A DNA stretch of 64,000 bases from CAWGLW01 sp963823525 (GTDB lineage Bacteria > Pseudomonadota > Gammaproteobacteria > Steroidobacterales > Steroidobacteraceae): positions 1,736,001 to 1,800,000 of the forward strand of contig CAWGLW010000006.1 of assembly GCA_963823525.1 (NCBI GenBank), given 5' to 3'. This document shows positions 46,893-55,656 of the stretch, in pieces. Made by a program: the position numbers and the translations under genes. Under the pieces are notes generated by a model. That model did no database searches and was not told where the DNA came from. It worked only from the letters and a program-made list of their open reading frames with translations. Within the stretch, counting starts at the first letter, position 1. The number at the start of each line of letters is the position of its first letter.

Positions 46893-47171
46893 GTGAGTGT
46901 TGTAAGAGTCATGATCCCCGGGCCTCTGCAAGTCCACGCAGGCGATCAGCGCGAACTGCTGATCGAGGCGCGCACGATCGCCGAGGTCTTTATGCAGATC
47001 AGGACACGCTATCCCGAACTCGCTCCGCGTTTGCTCACGCAGGAGGGTGAACTGCGGCCGCTGATCAACGTCTTCCTTGGCGAGGAAAGTCTGCGCTCAT
47101 TGCATGGACCGGAGACAGTCCTGGCCGATGGTGCGATCGTGTCCATCGTCGCGGCCGTCGCGGGCGGCTGA
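46893..47171 (+). CDS. MoaD/ThiS-like small sulfur-carrier protein
   Basis: A 92-residue ubiquitin-like beta-grasp protein starting at GTG 46893 and ending VAAVAGG, with the C-terminal Gly-Gly that is thiocarboxylated in MoaD and ThiS. VFMQIRTRYPELAPRLL and LINVFLGEESLRSLHG...LADGAIVSIV are the usual MoaD features. No adjacent MoaE (molybdopterin synthase large subunit) is present, and it is placed with a BNR propeller and YqeC, so it may serve another sulfur-transfer or conjugation step than MPT synthesis. Confidence 0.88.
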   Translation: MSVVRVMIPGPLQVHAGDQRELLIEARTIAEVFMQIRTRYPELAPRLLTQEGELRPLINVFLGEESLRSLHGPETVLADGAIVSIVAAVAGG

Positions 47172-47284
47172 CTCCGATCTGCTCCGCAGGCCCGCGCACT
47201 GCGGGGGACCATCACGGGGGTTCCGATCGCGTATATTCAAATCGTTAGCGGGCCCGAGCCCGCTGTCGCAGGGCAGGAGGCAGT

Positions 47285-48358
47285 ATGCTGATTTTCAGGC
47301 AGTTGTTCGACGCACAATCATCGACCTATACCTACCTGCTGGCCGACAGCCACAGCCGGGAGGCCGTACTGATCGATTCGGTGTTCGAGCAGGCTCGCCG
47401 CGATGCGGCGCTGATCCATGAGCTGGGCCTGCATCTGCTCTATGCCCTGGAAACGCACGTGCACGCCGATCATGTGACCGGCGCCTGGCTTTTGAAGCAA
47501 CGCCTGGGCAGTGAGATCGCCTTGTCTGAACACGGCGGCGTCGAAGGCGCGGATCGGTTACTCAGTGACGGCGACCGCGTTCATTTCGGCAGTCGATACC
47601 TCGAGGTTCGGGCGACACCGGGGCATACAGATGGCTGCGTCACGTACGTGCTCGATGACCAGTCAATGGCGTTCACCGGCGACTGTCTGTTGATTCGCGG
47701 CAGCGGGCGCACCGACTTTCAACAGGGCGATCCTTTGGTCATGTACCGCTCCGTACGCGAGCGGATCTTCGGCCTGCCGGCCACCTGCCTGCTTTATCCT
47801 GCCCATGATTACCGGGGCCTGACGGTGACCAGTGTCGCCGAGGAGCGGGAATTCAATCCGCGGCTCGGGGGGGATATCGCCGCAGAGGATTTCGCCGGAT
47901 ACATGCTAAACCTGGGTCTGCCGCACCCGAAAAAGCTCGATGTCGCCGTGCCCGCCAACCTCAAATGCGGTCGACCCGAGGCGGGCGACGCTTCAATAGC
48001 GGATCCTGGCTGGGCCAACCTGACCTTCACGTTTGGCGGTATCTGGGAGATTCAGCCGCACGCGCTCGAAGAACTCGGCAGTGCGGTGCAGATCGTCGAC
48101 GTCCGCGAGCCGGACGAGTTCCGGGGACCGCTGGGTCACATACGCGGTTCGAAATTGATCCCGATCGGTGAGTTGAAGCAGAGGATCGCGGAGATCGATC
48201 CCGCGAAACCGATCGTGACCGTGTGCCGCGCCGGCGCGCGTTCCACGCAGGCGGCGGTCATGCTGCGCCGCGAGGGATTCGAGGATGTTGCCAATCTTGC
48301 AGGCGGCATGCTGAGATGGCGTGCCGACGGCGGTGCGGCAGAAGGGGGCGCGGAATAG
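47285..48358 (+). CDS. Persulfide dioxygenase-rhodanese fusion
   Basis: A 357-residue enzyme joining an ETHE1-like non-heme iron persulfide dioxygenase to a rhodanese. The N-terminal metallo-beta-lactamase fold has HVHADH (H58, H60, D62, H63), the TPGHTDGCVTYV second His and FTGDCLLI; the C-terminal rhodanese has catalytic Cys-314 in CRAGARS with VDVREPDEF and ANLAGGMLRW. Such fusions (PRF/CstB type) oxidise glutathione persulfide to sulfite and can form thiosulfate. Located 114 bases after the MoaD-like gene, likely own promoter. Confidence 0.93.
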   Translation: MLIFRQLFDAQSSTYTYLLADSHSREAVLIDSVFEQARRDAALIHELGLHLLYALETHVHADHVTGAWLLKQRLGSEIALSEHGGVEGADRLLSDGDRVHFGSRYLEVRATPGHTDGCVTYVLDDQSMAFTGDCLLIRGSGRTDFQQGDPLVMYRSVRERIFGLPATCLLYPAHDYRGLTVTSVAEEREFNPRLGGDIAAEDFAGYMLNLGLPHPKKLDVAVPANLKCGRPEAGDASIADPGWANLTFTFGGIWEIQPHALEELGSAVQIVDVREPDEFRGPLGHIRGSKLIPIGELKQRIAEIDPAKPIVTVCRAGARSTQAAVMLRREGFEDVANLAGGMLRWRADGGAAEGGAE

Positions 48359-48434
48359 TCTTCAGGACCGGCTCCGCGGCCGGGGCAAAGCGGCCCCGTC
48401 AAATCAGTCAAAAGCGACCAGAGGGGATCTCGAT

Positions 48435-49043
48435 ATGAATAAGGGCGAACGAAACCAAAGATGCGCCGGCGGTCTTGCGATCATGGGCGTGGCGGCATTC
48501 GGGCTGGCGGCCTTCAGCGCTGACGCGGACGACCTGGCGGCGGCAGCAGCGATGAAGGGCTGCGAGAATCCTGACATCAAGGGAACCGCGACGCTCGTCG
48601 AGCAGCAAAGCGCCGAGGGCATCAAGCAAGTGACGGTCGAAATGAAGGTCACCGGCCTGTCCGATGGCAAGCACGCGGTACACATTCACGAATTCGGCAA
48701 ATGCGAGCCCTGTGCGGCCGCCGGTGGTCACCATGATCCGGGCCCTTTCGGGCAGTCACGGCCCGACAGCGCAACGGACGACAAGCCGGCCAGGGACATC
48801 AATCACCCCTATCACATGGGCGATCTGATCAACCTTGAGGTGACCGATGGGGTCGGCTACATGAAGCACACGACCAGCCGCATCACCCTGTCTCCGGGAG
48901 CACTGAGCATTATCGACGGGGACGGCAGTTCGTTCATCGTGCACACGATGGTCGATACCTACTGCGATGAAGAGTCCGACCTCAAGAAAGGCTGTGCGGG
49001 CGGTGCGCGCGATGCCTGTGGCATCATCAGCCTGACGAAATAG
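48435..49043 (+). CDS. Exported Cu/Zn superoxide dismutase-like protein
   Basis: A 202-residue periplasmic SodC-type protein with a signal peptide (LAIMGVAAFGLAAFSADA). Metal-site motifs are present: HVH as HAVHIHEFGKCEPC, bridging His in GGHHDP, HPYHMGDL (zinc ligands H and D), and SFIVHTMVDTY for the last copper His; the disulphide-like ACGII is seen near the C-terminus. The usual Arg of the active site lies in GGARDACG. The mature part is longer than typical. ATG at 48435 follows a G-rich stretch. Confidence 0.9.
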   Translation: MNKGERNQRCAGGLAIMGVAAFGLAAFSADADDLAAAAAMKGCENPDIKGTATLVEQQSAEGIKQVTVEMKVTGLSDGKHAVHIHEFGKCEPCAAAGGHHDPGPFGQSRPDSATDDKPARDINHPYHMGDLINLEVTDGVGYMKHTTSRITLSPGALSIIDGDGSSFIVHTMVDTYCDEESDLKKGCAGGARDACGIISLTK

Positions 49044-49051
49044 CAGCGCTC

Positions 49052-49082
49052 GCCCGGTACGGACTCTGCATCCGTACCGGGC
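49052..49082 (+). other. Strong hairpin after the SodC-like gene
   Basis: A perfect 12-bp stem (49052-49063 with 49071-49082) around CTCTGCA lies just after the gene. No U-run follows, so it is either a transcript-stabilising structure or a weak terminator rather than a classical intrinsic terminator. Confidence 0.6.
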
Positions 49083-49120
49083 CGGGTTCGCGCCCACGAC
49101 GGACGTTACGTCGCGTCTGC

Positions 49121-49504
49121 CTAGTTTGCTGTCAGCATCACGGTCAATGCGAACGCCAGCGGCAGCGCAATCGGGATCAGCAACGCCGCGGCGACGACGG
49201 CGCCAAGGTGCTGGACGCGGGGCGAGGTATCAAGAGCCCGCAGCGCCATCGCAGTGACAGCGGTGCCCCACACTGGCAGGCCAAAGCCGAGCAGCGCGCC
49301 GAGCATTCCGCCGATGGCCTCGACCGGCTGCGGTCCGAACAGGCCGAAATTAAAGAACGCACTCGGCGCCGCGAGCACCGCGGCCAGCAATCCGCTGATC
49401 AGCGCGAACACCGCGAAGAACCGCCGGCTTTTCGACGTGACGATGGACGGCGCAAACACTGCGAACAGGCCGACACTCGCGATATAGAGGATTCGCCAGA
49501 GCAT
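49121..49504 (-). CDS. Small four-helix membrane protein
   Basis: A 127-residue protein with four hydrophobic segments (ILYIASVGLFAVFAPS, FFAVFALISGLLAAVLAA, IGGMLGALLGFGLPVWGTAV, AVVAAALLIPIALPLAFALTV) and little else. No family is recognised and no motif indicates transport or catalysis. It is convergent with the SodC-like gene and separated from the ecotin gene by 42 bases on the same strand, so cotranscription is possible. Confidence 0.6.
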   Translation of the reverse strand: MLWRILYIASVGLFAVFAPSIVTSKSRRFFAVFALISGLLAAVLAAPSAFFNFGLFGPQPVEAIGGMLGALLGFGLPVWGTAVTAMALRALDTSPRVQHLGAVVAAALLIPIALPLAFALTVMLTAN

Positions 49505-49546
49505 TCAGCGTCGTCCGCGCGGACTCAGCATGGCGGTGCCGGTCGC

Positions 49547-50029
49547 TCAGCGCTTCTCGGCCTGGCCCAGCTGTTCGCTGGCTGCCCAGGTCCGGTAGCG
49601 CACCTCAAATCCATCCGGGACGTAGACGACCACGGGAAGCTTGCTGTTATAGCGCTGCAGGAAGCCCTCGCCCTGTACTTGCACAAACTGCTTGGTCTTC
49701 GGCGTGCCAGGCGGGCAGGCTTTCATCGTGGAGGCGGGAGGGCCTGCCTTGTTCATCACGTAATAGCTGTATCCCCAGCCTTCAGCAACGCGGCTCTCGA
49801 GCGTCCCGCCGAACCAGGTGTGGTTGCAGTCGACCATCATGGGTTTGCCGACGACGATCTCGATTCTCCGGCCAGCCAGTTCGTTCTCGACCGCTGGCAC
49901 GTTGAAAACCCAGCGCGTCATGCCCGTCTCGGGCGCCGGATAGGGCTTCATCGAGTCAGACGGCGGCTCGGCGCCAGCTGACAACGGCAAAAGGGTAAGG
50001 AGCGCCAAGCCTGTGAACAGGTGTCTCAT
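49547..50029 (-). CDS. eco: Ecotin, periplasmic serine protease inhibitor
   Basis: A 160-residue secreted inhibitor of trypsin-fold serine proteases. After the signal peptide (HLFTGLALLTLLPLSAGA) the mature protein opens with SDSMKPYPAPETGMTRWVF and contains KPMMVDCNHTWFGGTLESRVAEGWGYSYYV and the reactive loop STMKACPPG. The P1 residue is Met as in E. coli ecotin (which has Met-Met), and P1' is Lys here. The two cysteines that brace the loop are conserved. The GAGG before ATG 50029 supports the start. Confidence 0.95.
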   Translation of the reverse strand: MRHLFTGLALLTLLPLSAGAEPPSDSMKPYPAPETGMTRWVFNVPAVENELAGRRIEIVVGKPMMVDCNHTWFGGTLESRVAEGWGYSYYVMNKAGPPASTMKACPPGTPKTKQFVQVQGEGFLQRYNSKLPVVVYVPDGFEVRYRTWAASEQLGQAEKR

Positions 50030-50240
50030 CAAAAACCTCGCATAGCGATCACGGGCTACTGCCGTTTGTACTCTTGCCGCATTGCTCATCCGGTGAGATG
50101 CGCCACCGTGCGGCGGCTCGACCAAGAGCGGGGCAATTGTCGCACGGAAATCAGCACAAATGCAGGGTCGGCGTGCTGTGTCAGGCGATATACTGCTTGC
50201 ATCAGGGTGCCGCGTATTTCCTTCGGCCGGGGGCTCCGCG

Positions 50241-51647
50241 TTGAAGTTCGGTTACATCCTTCTACCGCTGATCGTTTTCCTTGGGGTGACCGTTGTTTCG
50301 GCCCAGTCGGTTGAACTTCCCGCGCCGGTCGCAGATGCCCCTGTCGCCGAATCCGACCCGGTGCCGGCTGAGGCCGCCGAGGCATCGAAGAAAGAGAAAT
50401 CATCGATTGAGGATCAGGAAGCCGAGCGCAAGCGCGAGCGCGACGATGCCGCCTTGAGCGAGGATCCGGAGTCCGCACGCAGATTCGTGCAGCCTTTCCG
50501 GCGCCACGGCGATAAGGAAGTGAGCGCCGAGGAGCCGCCGCTGCGGCTCTACGGCAGCGTACGGATACATGCAATCAGGAACGGCACCGAGGCCAGTGAG
50601 GGTGAGCAGCGCGAAGGATTCTCACTGGGCGATGGAGGCTCGCGAGTCGGTGCCCGTGCCCAGTGGACGTTTGGTGAGAACACCCAATTGTTCGGGCGCG
50701 TGGAAGCCGGGTTCAACATCTTCAAGGTCTTCTCGTCGAATGCCAGTTCAGGAGATGGCGATGAGGGGCATACGTTGAATCCAAGGCTCTATTACGTCGG
50801 CATCGATTCGCAGTACCTATTCTTGAACTTCGGCAAGAACTGGTCGACGTATTACAAGATCGCCGGAATGACGGATCGATTCATGATCTTCGGCGGCAGC
50901 ACGGCTGGCGTATATAACGCCGGCACGGATGGCGGTGCGTCCGGAACCGGCCGCGCGAACGAGGTCCTGCAGACGCGGCTGTATCTCGACGTTTTCGACA
51001 GCCTGAGAATCAAGCCGTTCAACCTGAATCTGCAATACCAGCGCGATCAGCCCATCCCCGGGGTCGATAAAGAACGTTTCGGTGACCAGTATGGGGCCAG
51101 TGCATGGTTCGATACCCAGGCTGGCTGGGGATTTGGCGTCGCATACAATCTCTCGATCATTGAAAATCCGAAGGCACCGGCTATCGTTGCTGCAGGCCTG
51201 GACAGCAACGACGAGGCGTTGGCGTTATCCACGCGATGGTCGGGTGATCACTGGTATGCAAGTGCGGTCTGGACGCGACAGGACAACCATGAAACCAATG
51301 ACCAGACCCTCTACGTTGATGGCAACGGTGTGGAGTTCTATGCTCAGTGGGAGTTCCTAGAGCGCTGGTGGCTGGTCGGCGGAGGCAACTGGTTCAGAGC
51401 CGACGATCGTGATCCGCAGGCCGGCCTCTACGAAGTCGATAAGAAAATTATCGGCTTGCGCCGGACGATCGACTCGTTCAACCGAATGTTCTATATGGAA
51501 TATCAGCTTGACGACAGCAGAGGTTTTGCCGGGGACCCGGCAGAAAACGCCTTTACCATTGGCTTCCGCTGGGACTTCGGCTACGGAGAGCACAGGCCGT
51601 TCGAGGTGCTCGATCCGGTTTTCAGGAAAGCCGGAGAGTTGCTCTAG
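50241..51647 (+). CDS. Porin-like outer membrane protein
   Basis: A 468-residue exported protein beginning at TTG 50241: signal peptide (FGYILLPLIVFLGVTVVSAQS), then an acidic/basic coiled-coil-prone linker (KKEKSSIEDQEAERKRERDDA) and a C-terminal beta barrel rich in aromatic strands (RLYGSVRIHAIRNG, SRVGARAQWTFGENTQLFGRVE, LRIKPFNLNLQYQRDQ, AWFDTQAGWGFGVAYNL, FTIGFRWDFGYGEH). This resembles the general porin (gram_neg_porin) family. An in-frame GTG/ATG further upstream is possible. Function is likely diffusion of small solutes, unproven. Confidence 0.8.
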   Translation: MKFGYILLPLIVFLGVTVVSAQSVELPAPVADAPVAESDPVPAEAAEASKKEKSSIEDQEAERKRERDDAALSEDPESARRFVQPFRRHGDKEVSAEEPPLRLYGSVRIHAIRNGTEASEGEQREGFSLGDGGSRVGARAQWTFGENTQLFGRVEAGFNIFKVFSSNASSGDGDEGHTLNPRLYYVGIDSQYLFLNFGKNWSTYYKIAGMTDRFMIFGGSTAGVYNAGTDGGASGTGRANEVLQTRLYLDVFDSLRIKPFNLNLQYQRDQPIPGVDKERFGDQYGASAWFDTQAGWGFGVAYNLSIIENPKAPAIVAAGLDSNDEALALSTRWSGDHWYASAVWTRQDNHETNDQTLYVDGNGVEFYAQWEFLERWWLVGGGNWFRADDRDPQAGLYEVDKKIIGLRRTIDSFNRMFYMEYQLDDSRGFAGDPAENAFTIGFRWDFGYGEHRPFEVLDPVFRKAGELL

Positions 51648-51799
51648 GTCTTGTCGATCTGCGCCCCAGGTGCTTCCGCGCAAATTCCGCAAAATTCGCC
51701 GTGCCTGAAGCCACGGACTCAAACCGATCCCCGATCTGGTCACCAGGACGGCGGCTTTAGATCAAGCATAATGACCGCGAAATTGTCGGGAGAGAGTCT

Positions 51800-52978
51800 G
51801 TGCCTGAAACGCTGATTTCGTCGCCGATCGGTGTCCTGTTTACGCTCTGCGCCGTGGCCGCTTTCTGGTTCTTCCTGGAACAGAAGACCGGGTGGAAAGC
51901 ATTCCAGTTCCTGCCACCATTGATCTGGATCTACGCGACGCCGGTCGTGCTCAATAACCTCCATGTCCTGCCGAACCATTCGATCATCTACAGTGGCCTG
52001 AGTCTGTATGCTTTGCCGGCATTCATCGTGCTGATGCTAATGAAGGTCAACCTCGGAGCTGCGTTACGAGTGATGGGTCCAGGCCTGCTGGTCATGCTGA
52101 TGGGTTCGGCTGGCATCGTGGTCGGCGGCGTGGTCTCGTACTTCATCGTCCACGGCTGGCTGGCGGATGATGCCTGGAAAGGTTTTGGTGCGCTGGCCGG
52201 CAGCTGGATTGGCGGCACCGGGAACATGGCGGCGGTGGCCGAGGGACTCGGGACTTCGCCTGAACAGTTCGGTCTGGCCGTACTGGCCGACAACCTGGTC
52301 TATGTTGTCTGGCTGCCGATCCTGCTCGCCTCGAAAGGCTTTGCGGATCGGTTTAATGCCTGGGCGCGGGTGCCCGCGGATCGCCTGGAGCGCATGGATG
52401 CGGCTGCCGTTGCGGCCGCCGCGGATGAGCGGGAACGACGCATCGAGATGCGTGACTACCTGTACCTCGCCGTCATCGCGATCGGCCTGAGCTGGTTGGC
52501 CAGTGCGCTGGCGGCCATCATTCCCGAGATTCCCCCGATCCTGTCTACGTCGACCTGGAAGATCCTGCTGATTACGACAATGGCACTCGGGCTCTCGGCC
52601 ACGCCCTTGCGAAAGCTGCCGGGCACGACATCGATTGCGACCGCGATCATCTACGTGTTCGTGGCCGGCATGGGGGCGCGGGCCTCGCTGGCCGGTCTGG
52701 CCCAGGCACCGGCCTTTGTGCTCGGCGCGTTTATCTGGATTTCGATTCATGGCCTGTTCTGCCTGGCAGGCGCGTGGCTGTTCAAGGTTGATGTGCACAG
52801 CGCGGCGATTGCCTCTGCGGCCAACGTCGGCGGCGCTGCATCCGCGCCGATCGTCGCGGCCTATCATCGAGCGAATCTCGTTCCGGTCTCTATCCTGATG
52901 GCATTGATTGGTTACGCGCTCGGAAATTACCTCGCACTGCTCACCGCGAACCTGGCACGACTCGCGGCAGGTCAATAG
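51800..52978 (+). CDS. DUF819-family membrane protein
   Basis: A 392-residue protein with about eleven hydrophobic helices. It shows the DUF819 layout: FLEQKTGWKAFQFLPPLIWIY, LNNLHVLPNHSIIYSGL, GSWIGGTGNMAAVAEGLGTSP (the conserved G-GT-NM-AVAE motif) and SAANVGGAASAPIVAAYHR near the end. The family (YjcL) is related to the GltS/BASS-type symporters but has no known substrate. GTG at 51800 with GGAGAG upstream. Confidence 0.88.
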   Translation: MPETLISSPIGVLFTLCAVAAFWFFLEQKTGWKAFQFLPPLIWIYATPVVLNNLHVLPNHSIIYSGLSLYALPAFIVLMLMKVNLGAALRVMGPGLLVMLMGSAGIVVGGVVSYFIVHGWLADDAWKGFGALAGSWIGGTGNMAAVAEGLGTSPEQFGLAVLADNLVYVVWLPILLASKGFADRFNAWARVPADRLERMDAAAVAAAADERERRIEMRDYLYLAVIAIGLSWLASALAAIIPEIPPILSTSTWKILLITTMALGLSATPLRKLPGTTSIATAIIYVFVAGMGARASLAGLAQAPAFVLGAFIWISIHGLFCLAGAWLFKVDVHSAAIASAANVGGAASAPIVAAYHRANLVPVSILMALIGYALGNYLALLTANLARLAAGQ

Positions 52979-53213
52979 CAGCAATGAGCTCTGTTTGCCG
53001 GCGCGCCGTTACGCTCGGGCTCGGATCGAATCACTCCACCGGGCTAGCCCGCGGGGATCGCTGGAAAAGCCAGACCGCTCGGATTGCTTGTGAAATCAAG
53101 CGAAAGGGCGCACCGTGTGCGGCTGCTGGGAATCAACGCCATGGCCAAAAACCTCGGTGATCAATAGCCTGGCGCCAAGACATAGACAATTACAACCGTA
53201 AGGAAAATGCTTA

Positions 53214-53696
53214 ATGAAAATGGGAATTCTGGCGACGCTGTGCGCCGGTTCGATGATGATTGCATCCGGGTCTGCCTTTGCTGCTGAAGACGCGAAAGTC
53301 GCCGCTGAAGTCATCGCTACGGCGAAGGCCCAGTGGGCCGCGGACATGCAGGGCAAGCCGGTCGGCGAGCAGATGGCCACCGTCGCCGACGATTACACTG
53401 AGTTCAATTCGGACTATCCGGTGCGTGTCGAAGGCAAAGCCATGAATGCCGGCATGTACGAGGCCCTGGCCCGCGGAGGCAGCAAGACCCTTTTCGGGGA
53501 CATGCTCAATCCCAAAGTGCAGGTTTACGGGGACGTAGCCATCCTGAGCTACAACTACGTGGGCGTGAGTCTCAACAAGGACGGGGAGACCACTCCGACA
53601 GCTGCCAAGTCGACGCGGGTTTACGCGAAGCAGGGCGGCAAGTGGATGCTGGTGCACGCGAATTTCGCGCCGGCTGCTGCGGTACCGCAGCAATAA
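53214..53696 (+). CDS. Secreted NTF2-like (SnoaL/DUF4440-type) protein
   Basis: A 160-residue protein with a signal peptide (MGILATLCAGSMMIASGSAFAA) and an NTF2-like cone fold in the mature part: DYTEFNSDYPVRVEGKAMN, then PKVQVYGDVAILSYNYVGV and a C-terminal strand GGKWMLVHANFAPAA, the usual DUF4440 ending. No catalytic residue is evident. TAAGGAAAATGCTTA before ATG acts as ribosome-binding site. Terminated by a strong hairpin. Confidence 0.85.
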   Translation: MKMGILATLCAGSMMIASGSAFAAEDAKVAAEVIATAKAQWAADMQGKPVGEQMATVADDYTEFNSDYPVRVEGKAMNAGMYEALARGGSKTLFGDMLNPKVQVYGDVAILSYNYVGVSLNKDGETTPTAAKSTRVYAKQGGKWMLVHANFAPAAAVPQQ

Positions 53697-53710
53697 GCCG
53701 AGGCTGGTGC

Positions 53711-53739
53711 GACGTCCGCGGGTGACCGCGGACGTCTTT
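53711..53739 (+). terminator. Terminator after the NTF2-like gene
   Basis: An 11-bp perfect stem (53711-53721 with 53726-53736) with a GTGA loop, followed by TTT, only 15 bases after the stop codon. The short U tract makes it moderately convincing; it also separates the convergent ppk2-type gene. Confidence 0.8.
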
Positions 53740-55247
53740 CAGCGTTCCTTGATGGCCTGTTCGAGCTTTGCGCAGAAGCTGCGCAGCACGGCAATCCGTG
53801 CATGGCGCTTGTCATTGCCTTCAATCAGTGTCCAGCGAGCGTCGGGCGTACTGGTGTACTGAACCATGTCGTGCACGGCGCGACCGTAATCGTCCCACCT
53901 GTCGCGGTTGCGCCAGTCCTCCTCTGTCAGCTTCCAGCGCTTGTGCGGTGTCTTTTCCCGCTCCTTGAAGCGCCTGAGCTGTTCTTCCTTCGTGATGTGT
54001 ACCCAGAACTTCATCAGTACGATGCCGTGGTCGACAAACTGCTGCTCGAACTCGTTGATTTCGGCATAGGCGCGCCGCCACTCCTGGCCCGTGGCAAAAG
54101 CCTCGACACGTTCGACCAGCACTCGTCCGTACCAGGAGCGATCGAATATGGCGACGTGACCATCCGGCGGCACGTTGCGCCAGAAGCGCCAAAGATAGTG
54201 TTGTGCGGCTTCTTCTTCGGTTGGTTTGGCAACGCCGTACACCTGGTAGTTGCGCGGTGACAGCGCCGCGCAGAGCCGACGGATCGCGCCACCCTTGCCT
54301 GCGCCATCGGGCCCTTCGAAGACCAGCGCCGAAGCGATCCCTTTATCCCTTGCCCTCAAGTGCAGGTGGTGCAGCTCCGCCTGCAGGATCGGCAGGTGCT
54401 GTTCGTATTCCTTCCTGGTCAGCGTCTTTGACATGTCGAGTGCCGACAGCACCGTGAGATCGTCGGCCCTGCGCGCGGTCGACTTTGTCTTGGCCGGTTT
54501 CGCCTTCTTTTTCGCAGGCTGCCCCGGGGTTGCGAGGGGTTCCAGCGCGCGCTGCAGCGCATCTCGCACAATGCGGGCGACGGCCAGGCTGCGGTAGTAA
54601 CGGTCCGCGCCTTCGATGATCACCCACGGTGCGCTGCCGCGGTGAGTGCGGGAGATTGTCAGTTCGGAGACCGCGATGAAGCGCTCGTAATTGCGCCAGT
54701 TTTCCCAGTCACGTTCGGTGACCCTCGCTTCGGTCAGCGGGTCTTTCTCCAGGTTGCGCAAGCGTCGTTCCTGGGCATCGTGGCTCAGGTGCATCCAGAG
54801 CTTGACGATCACCGCACCGTCATCAGCCAGTGCCCGCTCGAAACTCAGTACGCGCTCGAGGTAGTTTTCATAGGTTCGCGCATCGATTCGGTCGTGGACC
54901 CGGTCCTGGAAGGGCTCGGAATACCAGGCGCTGAGAAACATGCCGATTCGGCCGCGGGGTGGCAGGTCGCGCCAGTATCGCCAGAGGATCGGCCGCCGGC
55001 GCTCCACTTCATTGGGCACCTCGTAGGCGTTGGTGATCAGCCAGCGAGGGTCCATCCACTCGTTGAGCAGCGTGATACTTTCGCCTTTACCGCCGCCGTC
55101 GACACCGGAGAGCAGCACGATGATCTGCCGGCGGGCCTGCTGCATGTATTCACTCTGCAGTCGCAGCAGTTCCTCGCGCAGCCGCACCGACTGCTTCTTG
55201 AATTCGCTCTTGCTCGTGACCCGACCGAGTTCTGCCGACTCAAACAT
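53739..55247 (-). CDS. pap: Polyphosphate:AMP phosphotransferase
   Basis: Two fused PPK2 domains, 502 residues, as in Acinetobacter Pap, which makes ADP from AMP and polyphosphate. Each half has a Walker A: SGVDGGGKGES (residues 48-57) and EGPDGAGKGGA (311-321). Only the C-terminal half keeps the lid/Walker-B-like DRSWYGRVLVERVE segment; the N-terminal half has SAWYSEPFQDR at that place, so the C-domain is the likely catalytic one, as described for Pap. A Lys/Ala-rich linker (PAKKKAKPAKTK) joins them. It converges with the NTF2-like gene. Confidence 0.95.
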   Translation of the reverse strand: MFESAELGRVTSKSEFKKQSVRLREELLRLQSEYMQQARRQIIVLLSGVDGGGKGESITLLNEWMDPRWLITNAYEVPNEVERRRPILWRYWRDLPPRGRIGMFLSAWYSEPFQDRVHDRIDARTYENYLERVLSFERALADDGAVIVKLWMHLSHDAQERRLRNLEKDPLTEARVTERDWENWRNYERFIAVSELTISRTHRGSAPWVIIEGADRYYRSLAVARIVRDALQRALEPLATPGQPAKKKAKPAKTKSTARRADDLTVLSALDMSKTLTRKEYEQHLPILQAELHHLHLRARDKGIASALVFEGPDGAGKGGAIRRLCAALSPRNYQVYGVAKPTEEEAAQHYLWRFWRNVPPDGHVAIFDRSWYGRVLVERVEAFATGQEWRRAYAEINEFEQQFVDHGIVLMKFWVHITKEEQLRRFKEREKTPHKRWKLTEEDWRNRDRWDDYGRAVHDMVQYTSTPDARWTLIEGNDKRHARIAVLRSFCAKLEQAIKER

Positions 55248-55386
55248 CCTGTGACCTCATCGAAATCGGACGCGCCAAGGCTTCAGCCCCGGTGGCGGCG
55301 ATTGCAACCGGGTTCGCGGGCGAGCCAGTGACTGCCCGATGCGGCGTGACGCAGGACCCCGCAGGGTCAGGGTCGCCGCCCGAAGG

Positions 55387-55656
55387 CTACTTGCCGCCGG
55401 TCGCGAAGTACGCGGCGATGTCGGCGGCCTCCTGATCGGAGAGCTTCAGTTCCGCCTTGTGCTTGATCTCGCCGTTCATTATCTGGCTGATCATTTCCTT
55501 GATGTCGTCAATGGTCTCGCCTTCGAAGTCGGCGGCATCGTGGCACTCGGCGCAGGCGGCTTCAAAGGTCGCCTTGCCGTCCGCGACGGCGGCGCCGCTG
55601 ATGCCAATGAGCCCTGCTGCGGCGCCCACGGCGATGCATAAATTCCTGATATTCAT
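55387..55656 (-). CDS. Small periplasmic cytochrome c
   Basis: An 89-residue exported c-type cytochrome: signal peptide (IRNLCIAVGAAAGLIGISGAAVA), heme attachment site CAECH (about residues 35-39), and the C-terminal KLSDQEAADIAAYFATGGK helix typical of class I cytochromes. A methionine in ISQIMNGEIKHK is a candidate sixth ligand. It is a free-standing gene, 139 bases downstream of pap's start on the same strand; its electron partner is unknown. Confidence 0.88.
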   Translation of the reverse strand: MNIRNLCIAVGAAAGLIGISGAAVADGKATFEAACAECHDAADFEGETIDDIKEMISQIMNGEIKHKAELKLSDQEAADIAAYFATGGK

